64,000 bases of DNA from Bacterioplanoides sp965219715 (lineage in GTDB: Bacteria; Pseudomonadota; Gammaproteobacteria; Pseudomonadales; Oceanobacteraceae). A model generated the notes under the pieces. That model was not told the origin of the DNA and did not search any database. It saw only the letters and a program-made list of their open reading frames with translations. Within the stretch, counting starts at the first letter, position 1; each line of letters begins with the position of its first letter. The DNA is taken from assembly GCF_965219715.1 (NCBI RefSeq), contig NZ_OZ244785.1, positions 4,650,001 through 4,714,000 on the forward strand. Reading direction: 5' to 3'. Shown here in pieces: positions 22,922 through 30,989 of this stretch. The position numbers and the translations under genes are program-made.

Positions 22922-23785
22922 ATGCTGTATTTTCAGTTAACCATTGTTTTGTTGGCATTCGCCGCAAATTCTTTGTTGTGTCGCTGGGCGCTGGATGTTC
23001 ACCAGTTTGATCCGGCGTTATTTTCTCTCATTCGCCTGGCCAGTGGAGCCGTTATTCTGAGCATTCTGCTGCGTCGTTTTGCACCGCCGGGCAGTAAGGT
23101 CAATATCATGCCCTGGCGCGAGCGGCGCTTCTGGAAGCTGGGTGCGGCCTTAGCAATTTATGCTCTGGGTTTTTCCTGGGCCTATCTACGGCTTGATACC
23201 GGTATTGGTGCTTTTATTTTATTTGCCACCATTCAGATTGTGATGCAGTTTGCCGCGTTTTGGTTGGGAGATCGCTTATCCGCGTTGCAATGGGTCGGCA
23301 TCATCATTTCATTTACCGGTTTGGGCTGGTTATTACTGCCCGGTGCAGCGGCTTCGGATCTGTTTTCCGCCGGGCTGATGTTTATTGCGGCCCTGGGCTG
23401 GAGCTGGTTTGTGATGCTGGGCAAGCAATCACAACAGCCACTGCAGGATGTGCAACAAGCCTTTATGGCCGCCTCCGCAATCACGCTGGTGTTATTCCCT
23501 GTGTTATTGCAGGAGTGGCTGCATTGGCACTGGATGCCCTGGCTACTGGCATTGTTATCGGGTGTTGTGGCTTCAGGTTTAGGCTATTTCCTCTGGTATC
23601 GTATTTTACCCAAGCTGGGATTAAGCAAAGCGGCGCAATTCCAGTTACTGGTACCGGTTATTGCGCTATTGATGGGCATGTTTTTTCTCGGCGAAACCCT
23701 GGGTCAGCAAGCGCTGGCAGCGATGGCGTTGATTATTACCGGTGTGGCTTTATCTACCTTTTTCCGTCGTGCTACTGCACCCTGA
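22922..23785 (+). CDS. DMT superfamily (EamA) transporter
   Basis: Inner-membrane transporter of 287 residues with about ten predicted membrane segments in two EamA repeats (~5-135 and ~145-283), the standard size of this family. Hydrophobic blocks include YFQLTIVLLAFAANSLL, LGAALAIYALGFSWAYL and FQLLVPVIALLMGMFFLGE. EamA proteins export metabolites or amino acids; the substrate cannot be predicted. It stands alone between the HDOD gene and the TIGR03546 pair. Confidence 0.92.
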   Translation: MLYFQLTIVLLAFAANSLLCRWALDVHQFDPALFSLIRLASGAVILSILLRRFAPPGSKVNIMPWRERRFWKLGAALAIYALGFSWAYLRLDTGIGAFILFATIQIVMQFAAFWLGDRLSALQWVGIIISFTGLGWLLLPGAAASDLFSAGLMFIAALGWSWFVMLGKQSQQPLQDVQQAFMAASAITLVLFPVLLQEWLHWHWMPWLLALLSGVVASGLGYFLWYRILPKLGLSKAAQFQLLVPVIALLMGMFFLGETLGQQALAAMALIITGVALSTFFRRATAP

Positions 23786-23922
23786 TTTCACCTTGAGTGG
23801 ATGTGTAATAGCCAGAAAGCGTAAAAAGCGGTAAATCCTTCGCTGCAGCGGTTGTCAGTCGCTGGAATTCTGATGATATGGCGTTATAGTTTCCGCATAA
23901 CCGAACTTCCAAGGATGCTCTT

Positions 23923-24429
23923 ATGCTCACCATGTTAGCCAAGCTGTTTAAGGCGCTGAACTCAGAGTCTGCGCCGGGACAGATTGCTCTGGCATTCGCA
24001 CTGGCTGTGATTGTCGGACTGACCCCGATTTTAAGTTTTCATAATGTGATTGTATTGCTGCTGGCTTTTATTCTGCGCATTAACCTGTCAGCGTTTTTTC
24101 TCGGTGTGGCATTTTTCTCCGGCCTCGGATATCTGATCGACCCATATTCGGTGAAACTGGGTGAAAGTCTGCTGCAGAATCCGGAGTTGGTACCGACCTG
24201 GACCGAGCTTTATCAGAATGACTGGTGGCGTATGACGGCCTTTAACAACACGCTGACATTGGGTGGTTTGTTGTTATCGCTGGTGGCTTTTATTCCGGTA
24301 TTTATTGTCTCCCGCATTCTGGTTAATACCTATCGCGATAAATTACTGGCCTGGTTTGAGAAGCTGAAAATTGCTCAGATGTTAAAAGCCAGTAAGTTTT
24401 ACAGTTTGTATAAGTCACTGGCGGATTAA
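23923..24429 (+). CDS. TIGR03546 family inner-membrane protein
   Basis: A 168-residue membrane protein with about four hydrophobic segments (IALAFALAVIVGLTPIL, VIVLLLAFILRINLSAFFLG, LTLGGLLLSLVAFIPVFIV). It matches the TIGR03546 family, which occurs almost always upstream of a TIGR03545 gene, as here with a 10-base gap. AAGGATG precedes ATG 23923. Function unknown; the constant pairing suggests a two-part envelope assembly. Confidence 0.88.
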   Translation: MLTMLAKLFKALNSESAPGQIALAFALAVIVGLTPILSFHNVIVLLLAFILRINLSAFFLGVAFFSGLGYLIDPYSVKLGESLLQNPELVPTWTELYQNDWWRMTAFNNTLTLGGLLLSLVAFIPVFIVSRILVNTYRDKLLAWFEKLKIAQMLKASKFYSLYKSLAD

Positions 24430-24439
24430 GGAGTAATAC

Positions 24440-26344
24440 ATGAAACAGTGGATTCGCTGGTCAGGATTAATTGGATTTGTGGTCACCCTGGGTGGGCTGG
24501 CTGCATTTTTATTGTTTGCTGCCGGACCCATCATTAAAGGCAGTATTGAACATTTTGGCAGCCAGGCTGCCGGTGCAAAAGTCAGCGTTGACGACGTCAG
24601 TGTCAGCCTTAGTCCCTTAGGTGTAACACTGGATAATTTACAGGTTGCGGACGCCGATAAACCGATGGAAAACCTGGTTCAGTTTGATCAGGCTGTTGCG
24701 CAACTGGAACTTGCTCCGCTGTTGTTGGGCAAGGGAATAGTGAAGGATTTATCGGTTAATAACCTGCAGTTTAATACTGCTCGTTCTGAATCCGGCAAGC
24801 TTGAAAAAACTGACGAGGTTAAAGAGGCAGATAACGACTCAAAAGACAGCGAAGCCAATGGTAACAATGCCGATAAAGAGTCGTCTCCATCAGTTGCCAG
24901 CGTTCCTTCCGTTGATGAAATTCTGGCACGTGAACCATTAAAAACAGAGCAAGCCGGTAAAGAGGTTCAGCAGGCATTTGACAACAGTAAGCAGGCTATT
25001 GATCAGGCAACCGCCGCGGTTCCGGACAGTAAGGCGCTGGCACGTTATGAAGATGAATTAAAAGCTCTGCTGTCGACCGATATCAAATCGCTGGATGACT
25101 TTAAGCAACGTAAAAAGCAGCTGGATGCGCTGAAGAAACAATTTAAACAAGACAAAGAAGCGGTGGCACAAGCCAAAGCTGTGATCAGTAACAGTCGCCG
25201 TGAATTGGCCGACAAACTGAGCGAGCTGAAAAAAGCACCGGGTCAGGATGTTGCGACCATCAAAAATAAATACCAGCTGGATGCCCAGGGTGCTGCCAAT
25301 CTGAGTGCTCTGTTGTTTGGTGACCAGGCTGGCGAATGGGCAAACAAAGCACTTTACTGGTATGAGAAAGTGAAGCCTTATCTGGCTTCTGATGAAAAGG
25401 AAGCAGAGGATGCCACTGCTGCAGCTGCTGAACAGCGCGCTGCAGGGCAGTTTATTCATTTCCCATCGGATGATCCATGGCCGGAATTCCTGATTCGCAA
25501 AGCAACCATGAGTGCACCTATGTTAGGTGGATCTCTGGAGATTAATGCGTTGGATATTACGCACCAGCAAGATGTGTTGGGACGTCCTGCACACATCACA
25601 TTGCAAGGGCAACAGCTGACGGATATCGAAGATCTGAATATCGATGTGGTACTGGATCATCGCCAGGGAGTCAATCGCGATAACGTTACCCTGACGGTTA
25701 AAGACTGGACGGTACGTGATATTAATCTCGGCATTGCTGGCAGCAAACTCGACAGCGCTTTGTTCCAGGTACAGGGACTGGCCGTGGTGTCATCCGGAAC
25801 CTTACAGGCAAAAGCTGACGCACAAGCTTCCCAGGCCAGATTTGGTGGCAAAGGTAAAACCACCTTTGCGAAAGAAACCAATCTGGCACTGGCGAAGATT
25901 AACCAGTTCGATATTAACGCGAAGGCAAGTGGCAAAATTACCGCTCCGGATGTTGAGCTGGGTTCTGATCTGGATAAGCGACTGAACCAGGCGTTTAAAC
26001 AGCGCCTGAAAGACAAGCAGAATGAACTGGAAGCGAAACTGGAAAAACGTTTGCAGGAAAAAATGCAGTCTTATCTCGGGGACTATGCGGATGATCTGCA
26101 ACAACTGAACTCCCTCGACAGTTCGCTTGATGATAAAACCGCCGAACTGCAACAAATGGCAGACAGCCGGCTGGAAGACTTTGAGGCTCAGCAGCGTGCT
26201 AAAGCGCAAGCTAAGGCCAAAGCCGAAGAAGAGAAGGCAAAGCGTAAGCTGGAAGCAGAAAAACGCAAAGCTGAAGAGAAAGCCAGGCAAAAGCAGAAAG
26301 AGCTGGAGCGAAAAGCGAAAGAAAAGCTTAAGAACTTGTTTTGA
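24440..26344 (+). CDS. TIGR03545 family protein
   Basis: A 634-residue protein with one N-terminal membrane anchor (residues ~8-30, GLIGFVVTLGGLAAFLLFAAG) and a large periplasmic part. AsmA-like strands occupy ~40-110. A low-complexity Asp/Glu/Ser stretch spans ~125-160 and helical coiled-coil ~175-275. A second beta region covers ~335-510, and a very charged Lys/Glu/Ala tail runs from ~520 to 634. AAGGAG precedes the ATG by 7 bases. Partner of the preceding TIGR03546 gene. The AsmA-like N-terminal character hints at an envelope or lipid-related role, but this is inference. Confidence 0.88.
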   Translation: MKQWIRWSGLIGFVVTLGGLAAFLLFAAGPIIKGSIEHFGSQAAGAKVSVDDVSVSLSPLGVTLDNLQVADADKPMENLVQFDQAVAQLELAPLLLGKGIVKDLSVNNLQFNTARSESGKLEKTDEVKEADNDSKDSEANGNNADKESSPSVASVPSVDEILAREPLKTEQAGKEVQQAFDNSKQAIDQATAAVPDSKALARYEDELKALLSTDIKSLDDFKQRKKQLDALKKQFKQDKEAVAQAKAVISNSRRELADKLSELKKAPGQDVATIKNKYQLDAQGAANLSALLFGDQAGEWANKALYWYEKVKPYLASDEKEAEDATAAAAEQRAAGQFIHFPSDDPWPEFLIRKATMSAPMLGGSLEINALDITHQQDVLGRPAHITLQGQQLTDIEDLNIDVVLDHRQGVNRDNVTLTVKDWTVRDINLGIAGSKLDSALFQVQGLAVVSSGTLQAKADAQASQARFGGKGKTTFAKETNLALAKINQFDINAKASGKITAPDVELGSDLDKRLNQAFKQRLKDKQNELEAKLEKRLQEKMQSYLGDYADDLQQLNSLDSSLDDKTAELQQMADSRLEDFEAQQRAKAQAKAKAEEEKAKRKLEAEKRKAEEKARQKQKELERKAKEKLKNLF

Positions 26345-26363
26345 GCTGGTTTTCATAAAGCAT

Positions 26364-26392
26364 AAAAAAACGGCCTGATGGCCGTTTTTTTA
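26364..26392. terminator. Bidirectional intrinsic terminator
   Basis: AAAAAAACGGCC (26364-26375) pairs with GGCCGTTTTTTT (26380-26391) around TGAT. The A-tract and T-tract on either side let it end both the TIGR03545 gene and the minus-strand bufferin operon. Confidence 0.95.
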
Positions 26393-26400
26393 TGGACGTA

Positions 26401-27093
26401 TTATGGCTTCTTTACCAACACCATTAACAAACCATGTTCCCGCCACAGCTGCACTTCCAACCCTTTAAGTTGTAATGTCTGTGGTTCGGGCTGTTGTTGA
26501 ATATCGGCAATATCTCCATGTAATGCTTCGTCGTAGGGCACCTGATACAACGTCTGAATGTCATTTTTACGGTAACGTAATTGTGCCGCAGTGACGCCTT
26601 TAATCGAACAATAGCGGCCTCCCAGCATAAATTTTTCAGGTAACTTTAATGTGGTTTCCAGCAAACTTGAGCGGGCTGGAGAGAAATCCAGTTGAGTAAA
26701 ATAGCCCTGAATATCCGCCATGGTATTGGTTTGTACATCCAGAGGTTTGAGCTTCAGGTGATTTTTAACCACTTCATAGGCAATTTCTTCGCTGTAGTTG
26801 TTGGGCTGAAAAGTCACTATTGCCAGGCCTATAACGATGACTGCAGAGGCTACCCAGCCACTGACCGGTGATTTTATCCAGTCGAACAACGACACCGTTT
26901 TTTTATCGGCAACATTTGTTTCGGTGGAAGGATCTGGCTTATCGAAGGAGTGGCCGGGCTCTGCGCCTAATAATTCATCCTGCAGTTGCAATAAATCCTG
27001 TAATTTCTCTGGCTCTAATTCAGGCTGCTGACAAATCTGGCGAACACTGTCGCGCAACGATGTATTACCTGGAGGGGATTGTGTTGGTTTCAT
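26401..27093 (-). CDS. Single-span anti-sigma factor
   Basis: A 230-residue protein: N-terminal cytoplasmic part (~1-73) with helical segments, one membrane span at ~77-95 (WVASAVIVIGLAIVTF), and a C-terminal periplasmic domain with LGGRYCSIKGVTAAQLRYR near 155-173. It is translationally coupled to the ECF sigma gene (4-base overlap), the usual place for an anti-sigma factor. No HxxxCxxC zinc anti-sigma motif is visible. Bufferin operons often encode a multi-span NrsF-type (DUF1109) anti-sigma; this single-span protein is a different type. The periplasmic Cys may matter for sensing; this is inference. Confidence 0.78.
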   Translation of the reverse strand: MKPTQSPPGNTSLRDSVRQICQQPELEPEKLQDLLQLQDELLGAEPGHSFDKPDPSTETNVADKKTVSLFDWIKSPVSGWVASAVIVIGLAIVTFQPNNYSEEIAYEVVKNHLKLKPLDVQTNTMADIQGYFTQLDFSPARSSLLETTLKLPEKFMLGGRYCSIKGVTAAQLRYRKNDIQTLYQVPYDEALHGDIADIQQQPEPQTLQLKGLEVQLWREHGLLMVLVKKP

Positions 27094-27629
27094 TCGCCTT
27101 TTCCTCCATAGGGTTGCTGATTGTTGATGGTTTGTGGCTCATTTATCGATTGTTGCAGTTGCTCACAGCGCTTCCGTAAACGGTGAATTCTCGACAAAAA
27201 GCTGCCCCGGGGCATGTTCAGAATGTCGCAGGCTTCGTCAGTACTGTGACCGAGTACTGCCCAGTGATAAAGAATATCCCGATCCTGAGGGGCGAGTGTT
27301 TGCCATACCTGCTGTAAAATCTGTTGGTCAATATGCAGCTGCTCCAGATCGACCGGAGAAATGTCGTAATCCTGCTGCTCTTCAAAAGATTCGTTAGGCC
27401 AACGCTGCTGATGACGGAACGAGTCAATAAATCGATTACGGATAGTGCTGCGAAGATAAGCCATTTTATTGTTGATGGACTTTCCCCGGCGTAATTCAAT
27501 CAGATAGTGCTCCACGGCAGATTGCAGCAGATCCTGAGCGTTGTCCGCCTGCTGGCACAATACCATCGCGTACTGAAACAGCTGTTGCAGTTCTTGCGGT
27601 AGCAGTCGGCTTTGCTGTTTTTCAGTCAT
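27090..27629 (-). CDS. ECF-type RNA polymerase sigma factor
   Basis: A 179-residue sigma-70 family factor. Region 2 covers ~10-85 (AYLRSTIRNRFIDSFRHQQRW at its end) and region 4 covers ~115-165 (LAPQDRDILYHWAVLGHSTDEACDI, then MPRGSFLSRIHRLRKR). Start overlaps bufC by 8 bases, stop overlaps the anti-sigma gene by 4 bases. It probably activates the operon it belongs to in response to metal or redox stress, by analogy with bufferin-linked ECF factors such as SigF of Caulobacter. No promoter consensus for it could be identified. Confidence 0.88.
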   Translation of the reverse strand: MTEKQQSRLLPQELQQLFQYAMVLCQQADNAQDLLQSAVEHYLIELRRGKSINNKMAYLRSTIRNRFIDSFRHQQRWPNESFEEQQDYDISPVDLEQLHIDQQILQQVWQTLAPQDRDILYHWAVLGHSTDEACDILNMPRGSFLSRIHRLRKRCEQLQQSINEPQTINNQQPYGGKGE

Positions 27630-28158
27630 GTGAATTTCCAGTCGCTATAGAGTTTTCGACACGGATACTGAAATGATCATCGGTCAGATGGTGAATTAAA
27701 TCAAAAGTTGTGTACTGCAGGTTCGCTGCGCTGATATCCAGATAAGAATGAAAATGCTGCAACGCAGGTAATAACTGTTCCGCGTGTGGTAAGGGTTGTT
27801 GTCTGCAAACGGATTTTTGCTGGTAATACAGCGCAATTAACTGATATTCGAATGTTGCTACCTGACTGAGTAACGACCAGTCTTTGTGCTCGGCTTTGAC
27901 GCCGTATTGCTGGCTATCGAGCAATGATGCGAACTGCTCGCCATAAGTATTAATGTCCCAGTGGTTCTGATCATTATGCTGTCGGAAACATTCTGCCAGG
28001 GGATAAAAGTATTCATCGCCGCACAGGTGATGAGTCAGTGGCAGATTACTTGCCAATGCCTGGCAATGGCTTGCCCGTTGATTATTGGCGTACACCGGGT
28101 GTTGTGCCAGCATTTGCTGACAAAATTGATCCAGGCTTTGTTGGTACCCGGCACTCAT
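27622..28158 (-). CDS. bufC: BufC/HvfC-family protein (DUF2063-type), MNIO partner
   Basis: A 178-residue protein of the DUF2063/HvfC-BufC family, which pairs with MNIO enzymes and helps present the precursor peptide. The conserved start QQSLDQFCQQML and the Tyr-Phe-Tyr-Pro stretch (GDEYFYPLAECF) fit the family; the C-terminal half is the more divergent part. Start overlaps bufB by 4 bases. It has no membrane span, so modification takes place in the cytoplasm before export of BufA. Confidence 0.82.
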   Translation of the reverse strand: MSAGYQQSLDQFCQQMLAQHPVYANNQRASHCQALASNLPLTHHLCGDEYFYPLAECFRQHNDQNHWDINTYGEQFASLLDSQQYGVKAEHKDWSLLSQVATFEYQLIALYYQQKSVCRQQPLPHAEQLLPALQHFHSYLDISAANLQYTTFDLIHHLTDDHFSIRVENSIATGNSHD

Positions 28159-29075
28159 AACAACAGCTCCGTCATGTTGCTTGGCTGGTGGTTACTTTGA
28201 GTTGCAACCAGGCTACGCTCCATCAGCTGTTGCGCTTTATTTCCTTGTTGTTGCAATAACGGAAACTCCGGTAAATGGTTATCCCATTCAATCAGACAGG
28301 GTGGTGGTGTTTTGGTTTGCTTTTCGTTGTGCCAGTAACCGAGAAAATCACAATAAATATCCCAGACGGAATCACAAATTTCGCTGCCATGAGTATCAAC
28401 CAGATATTCTCCCTGGCGGCTATGGCCAGCCAGGTGTATTTCACCGATGCTATCTAATGGGATATGCCGGATAAAATGTTGCAGTGATAAGGTCGGGTCA
28501 TCGCTAAAATTCATCTGATTAACATAGATGTTATTCAGGTCGAGTAACAGCCCACAGCCGCTGTGGTGACAAATGGCTGCGAGAAATTCCGCCTCGCTCA
28601 TATTGCTTTCAGAGTAGCCGCAATAGCGTGATACGTTTTCAATCAGAATCTGGCGGCCAAGAATGTTTTGTACCTGATCAATACGTTCAACAAAGTGTTG
28701 TATTCCCTCCTGGGTGTAGGGGACGGGTAACAAATCATGAAAATTTTGTCCCTGATGCGCAGTAAAGCACGCATGTTCAGACACCAGGGCCGGTTGAAAC
28801 TCATCGATTGCCTGTTTCAGTGCCGATAAATATTCCAGCTTCAGTTCATCGGTACCGCCGAGATTCAGACTCACGCCGTGGAAACTCAGCGGGTAATCGG
28901 CGCCGATCTGATGCAACAAATGACGATTGAGAGGTGCCCGGAGAAAATTGCAGATATGTACCTCAAACCAGTTGATGACAGGGCGGTGTTGCAGGATATA
29001 ACTCAAATGGGGAATGCGCAGGCCTAGGCCCACGCCTTCCACATCGGTTACCTGAGTGCCGTTGACGCTCATCAT
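28155..29075 (-). CDS. bufB: MNIO family enzyme BufB (DUF692)
   Basis: A 306-residue TIM-barrel enzyme of the DUF692 family, now called multinuclear non-heme iron-dependent oxidases, which modify cysteine residues in precursor peptides. Visible family blocks with iron-ligand type residues: FHGVSLNLGG (~85), VSEHACF (~122), ENVSRY, LLDLNNIYVN, HLAGH and LIEWDNHLPEF. It lies 7 bases after the bufferin precursor gene and before bufC. Predicted to convert cysteines of BufA to thiooxazole-type groups that bind copper. ATG 29072 is an equally good start. Confidence 0.92.
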   Translation of the reverse strand: MMSVNGTQVTDVEGVGLGLRIPHLSYILQHRPVINWFEVHICNFLRAPLNRHLLHQIGADYPLSFHGVSLNLGGTDELKLEYLSALKQAIDEFQPALVSEHACFTAHQGQNFHDLLPVPYTQEGIQHFVERIDQVQNILGRQILIENVSRYCGYSESNMSEAEFLAAICHHSGCGLLLDLNNIYVNQMNFSDDPTLSLQHFIRHIPLDSIGEIHLAGHSRQGEYLVDTHGSEICDSVWDIYCDFLGYWHNEKQTKTPPPCLIEWDNHLPEFPLLQQQGNKAQQLMERSLVATQSNHQPSNMTELLL

Positions 29076-29082
29076 CCGTGTC

Positions 29083-29361
29083 TTACTTCGCCGGTTTCAC
29101 TTTGGCAACGCGACCACCGGTGATTTTTTCACAGGTACCTTTGGGAACGTAGACCCATTCAGTGTCCATATTGTCCATTTTTGCCTGACCCGCGCAGCCG
29201 TGTGAACCATCCAGTGCGCCGCAATCGTTCATACCTGCTTTGGCAATACCGGCACACTTCTCCCAGGCTTTGGGAGTGTCGGGTACCGCTTGTGCAGGAG
29301 CTGCGGTCAGAGTCGCCAGGCCAGCTAAGGTGGCGGAGAGCAGTAGTTTGTTATTCATCAT
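29083..29361 (-). CDS. bufA: Bufferin precursor BufA1 (DUF2282)
   Basis: A 92-residue precursor with a signal peptide (NKLLLSATLAGLATLTAAPAQA) and a mature part of ~68 residues containing four cysteines: EKCAG, NDCGA, HGCAG and GTCEK. This is the DUF2282/BufA1 pattern of exported, MNIO-modified, copper-chelating peptides. GAGG precedes twin ATGs at 29361 and 29358. Longer frames upstream add residues that break the signal peptide. First gene of a five-gene operon with the modification enzymes and sigma/anti-sigma pair. Confidence 0.9.
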   Translation of the reverse strand: MMNNKLLLSATLAGLATLTAAPAQAVPDTPKAWEKCAGIAKAGMNDCGALDGSHGCAGQAKMDNMDTEWVYVPKGTCEKITGGRVAKVKPAK

Positions 29362-29522
29362 GAATTCCTCATAAGTAATGCGGGCGCTGAATGCGATCGC
29401 GCTGACCATCGCTCACACCCGGGTGATGACGGCTTATAAGAACAGACGAAAGAACGGCGGATTTGATTGCATCATTATTTCGCTGCAATAAAATGCCCTG
29501 CAAACAACGTTTCAGGTGTCGT

Positions 29523-29840
29523 ATGCAAACCCGTTTATTAAGCAAAGCAGAATTTGATGCTACCCGTAGTGAGCCAAAGCGAGTTGAAGGTGGTGAGCCG
29601 CCGATGGACTTCTGGGCCTATGTCGAATCCATTCCTTCAGAAGATTTTGGTGTTGCTGATTGCCGCGAAGGCCAAGTCAGCCATGTGTATCGTATGGGCG
29701 ACCAATATGAGCACATTCTGATTAACAGCCAGTACAAAGGTCTGGCGATGGTGATTGTGATCGATCTCAGCGAAAAGCGTGTTTATGGTCACTTCCTGCT
29801 GGATATTAATCCACCAAACACCCAGCCACCGGAAGAGTAA
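29523..29840 (+). CDS. Hypothetical protein
   Basis: A 105-residue soluble protein divergent from the bufferin operon. It has one compact alpha/beta domain with AYVESIPSEDFGVADCREG, then strands around YEHILINSQ and MVIVIDLSEKRVYGHFLLD. No signal peptide or known motif. CAGGTG (29513-29518) precedes ATG 29523; frames further upstream have no ribosome binding site. Family not recognised. Confidence 0.75.
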   Translation: MQTRLLSKAEFDATRSEPKRVEGGEPPMDFWAYVESIPSEDFGVADCREGQVSHVYRMGDQYEHILINSQYKGLAMVIVIDLSEKRVYGHFLLDINPPNTQPPEE

Positions 29841-29919
29841 CTCCGCAGAGTAAGCCAAGCAGCGGATCTGTTAACAGAACCGCTGCTGACTATCAATTCA
29901 GGTACATCAGCCTCAGTAA

Positions 29920-30690
29920 TCAGCCACGATGTAAAATCCGCATAATGCCGCCGGTGATGCTGGTTGGTAATAATTCACTGAACAAATAAGCAATTTTGAA
30001 TTGCAGACTGACGGCACGATGTGTTTTGGGCTGCTCAATTTGCTTCAGAATTTCCGTCACAACGTCGTTGGCACCGATGTGCACACCCAGTTTCTCCAGC
30101 ACCGGTGCAGAGCTTTGTTGCGATTGCAGCATATGGGTATTCACAAACGGTGGCATCACATCACACACCTTAACACCGTATTCTTCCCACTCGATTCTTA
30201 AGCCTTCGGTCAGGCCGCGAACCGCAAATTTAGACGCCGAATACGACGCCAGCATAGGTACACCATAGGTTGCTGACGCCGAGCTCATATTAATGACCCG
30301 GGCATTATCGGTTTGTTTCAGGTAGGGAAAGGCGGCCTGGCAGCAGTTAATAACGCCCATAACGTTAATGTCGATAATTTGCTGGTGACGTTGGTTACTG
30401 ATTTCTTCGAAGCGATCTATTTGTAAGATACCGGCGCAATTAAATAACAGATTCAGCTGTTGATCGTGTTGTTTGGCAAAGTCGCGAATATTTTGCTGGC
30501 ATTGATCGGCATTCGTCACATCCAGTTGGTAACAACAAACCCGTTGCTGATCCCAGTCCTGAGTTTGCTGCTGCAGAGCCGTCAGATTGATATCGGCTAA
30601 TGCCAGTGACCAGCCGCGGCGATACAGAGCTTCTGCTGTGGCTTTACCAATACCGGAGGCGGCACCCGTGATAAATGCGGTTTGTGTCAT
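29920..30690 (-). CDS. SDR family oxidoreductase
   Basis: A 256-residue classical SDR with TGAASGIG at residues 8-15, FNCAG at ~87-91, and catalytic Ser/Tyr/Lys in NMSSASATYG and YSASK. The substrate loop YGVKVCDVMPPFVNT follows. It resembles the DltE/YqjQ-like group of SDRs acting on acyl or alcohol substrates. It is monocistronic, followed by a gap and the bufferin-divergent hypothetical gene on the other strand. Confidence 0.9.
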   Translation of the reverse strand: MTQTAFITGAASGIGKATAEALYRRGWSLALADINLTALQQQTQDWDQQRVCCYQLDVTNADQCQQNIRDFAKQHDQQLNLLFNCAGILQIDRFEEISNQRHQQIIDINVMGVINCCQAAFPYLKQTDNARVINMSSASATYGVPMLASYSASKFAVRGLTEGLRIEWEEYGVKVCDVMPPFVNTHMLQSQQSSAPVLEKLGVHIGANDVVTEILKQIEQPKTHRAVSLQFKIAYLFSELLPTSITGGIMRILHRG

Positions 30691-30936
30691 GCTGATTCCC
30701 TGTTTGATTGTGACGCCAGGCTGATGGCTTGGTGTGATTGTTATTGACTAAGCAACCCGATTGTAGAGCCATCGGGGTCAGGTCGATAGGTTCAAATTGG
30801 CCTGATCAAACGGATAGCAAAAACTTGCCCACAAAGCTGGATTCGCCGATATGGCGTCATTAAAAGCGATCGATAAGTTGCCGCTGGTTTTCTTGAGAAT
30901 AAAGCAATGCATTAGGCGGGATAAGGGGGGAGAGCG

Positions 30937-30970
30937 GAAAACCTGCACTCTGAATCTGTGCAGGTTTCCG
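30937..30970 (-). terminator. Terminator-like hairpin after the M16 protease gene
   Basis: AACCTGCAC (30940-30948) and GTGCAGGTT (30958-30966) pair around a nine-base loop, and on the minus strand the hairpin is followed by TTCC after a short T-run. It lies 20 bases past the protease stop. Bases 30691-30936 hold no visible gene. Confidence 0.6.
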
Positions 30971-30989
30971 GAGAGGTCCTTAAGTAGCG

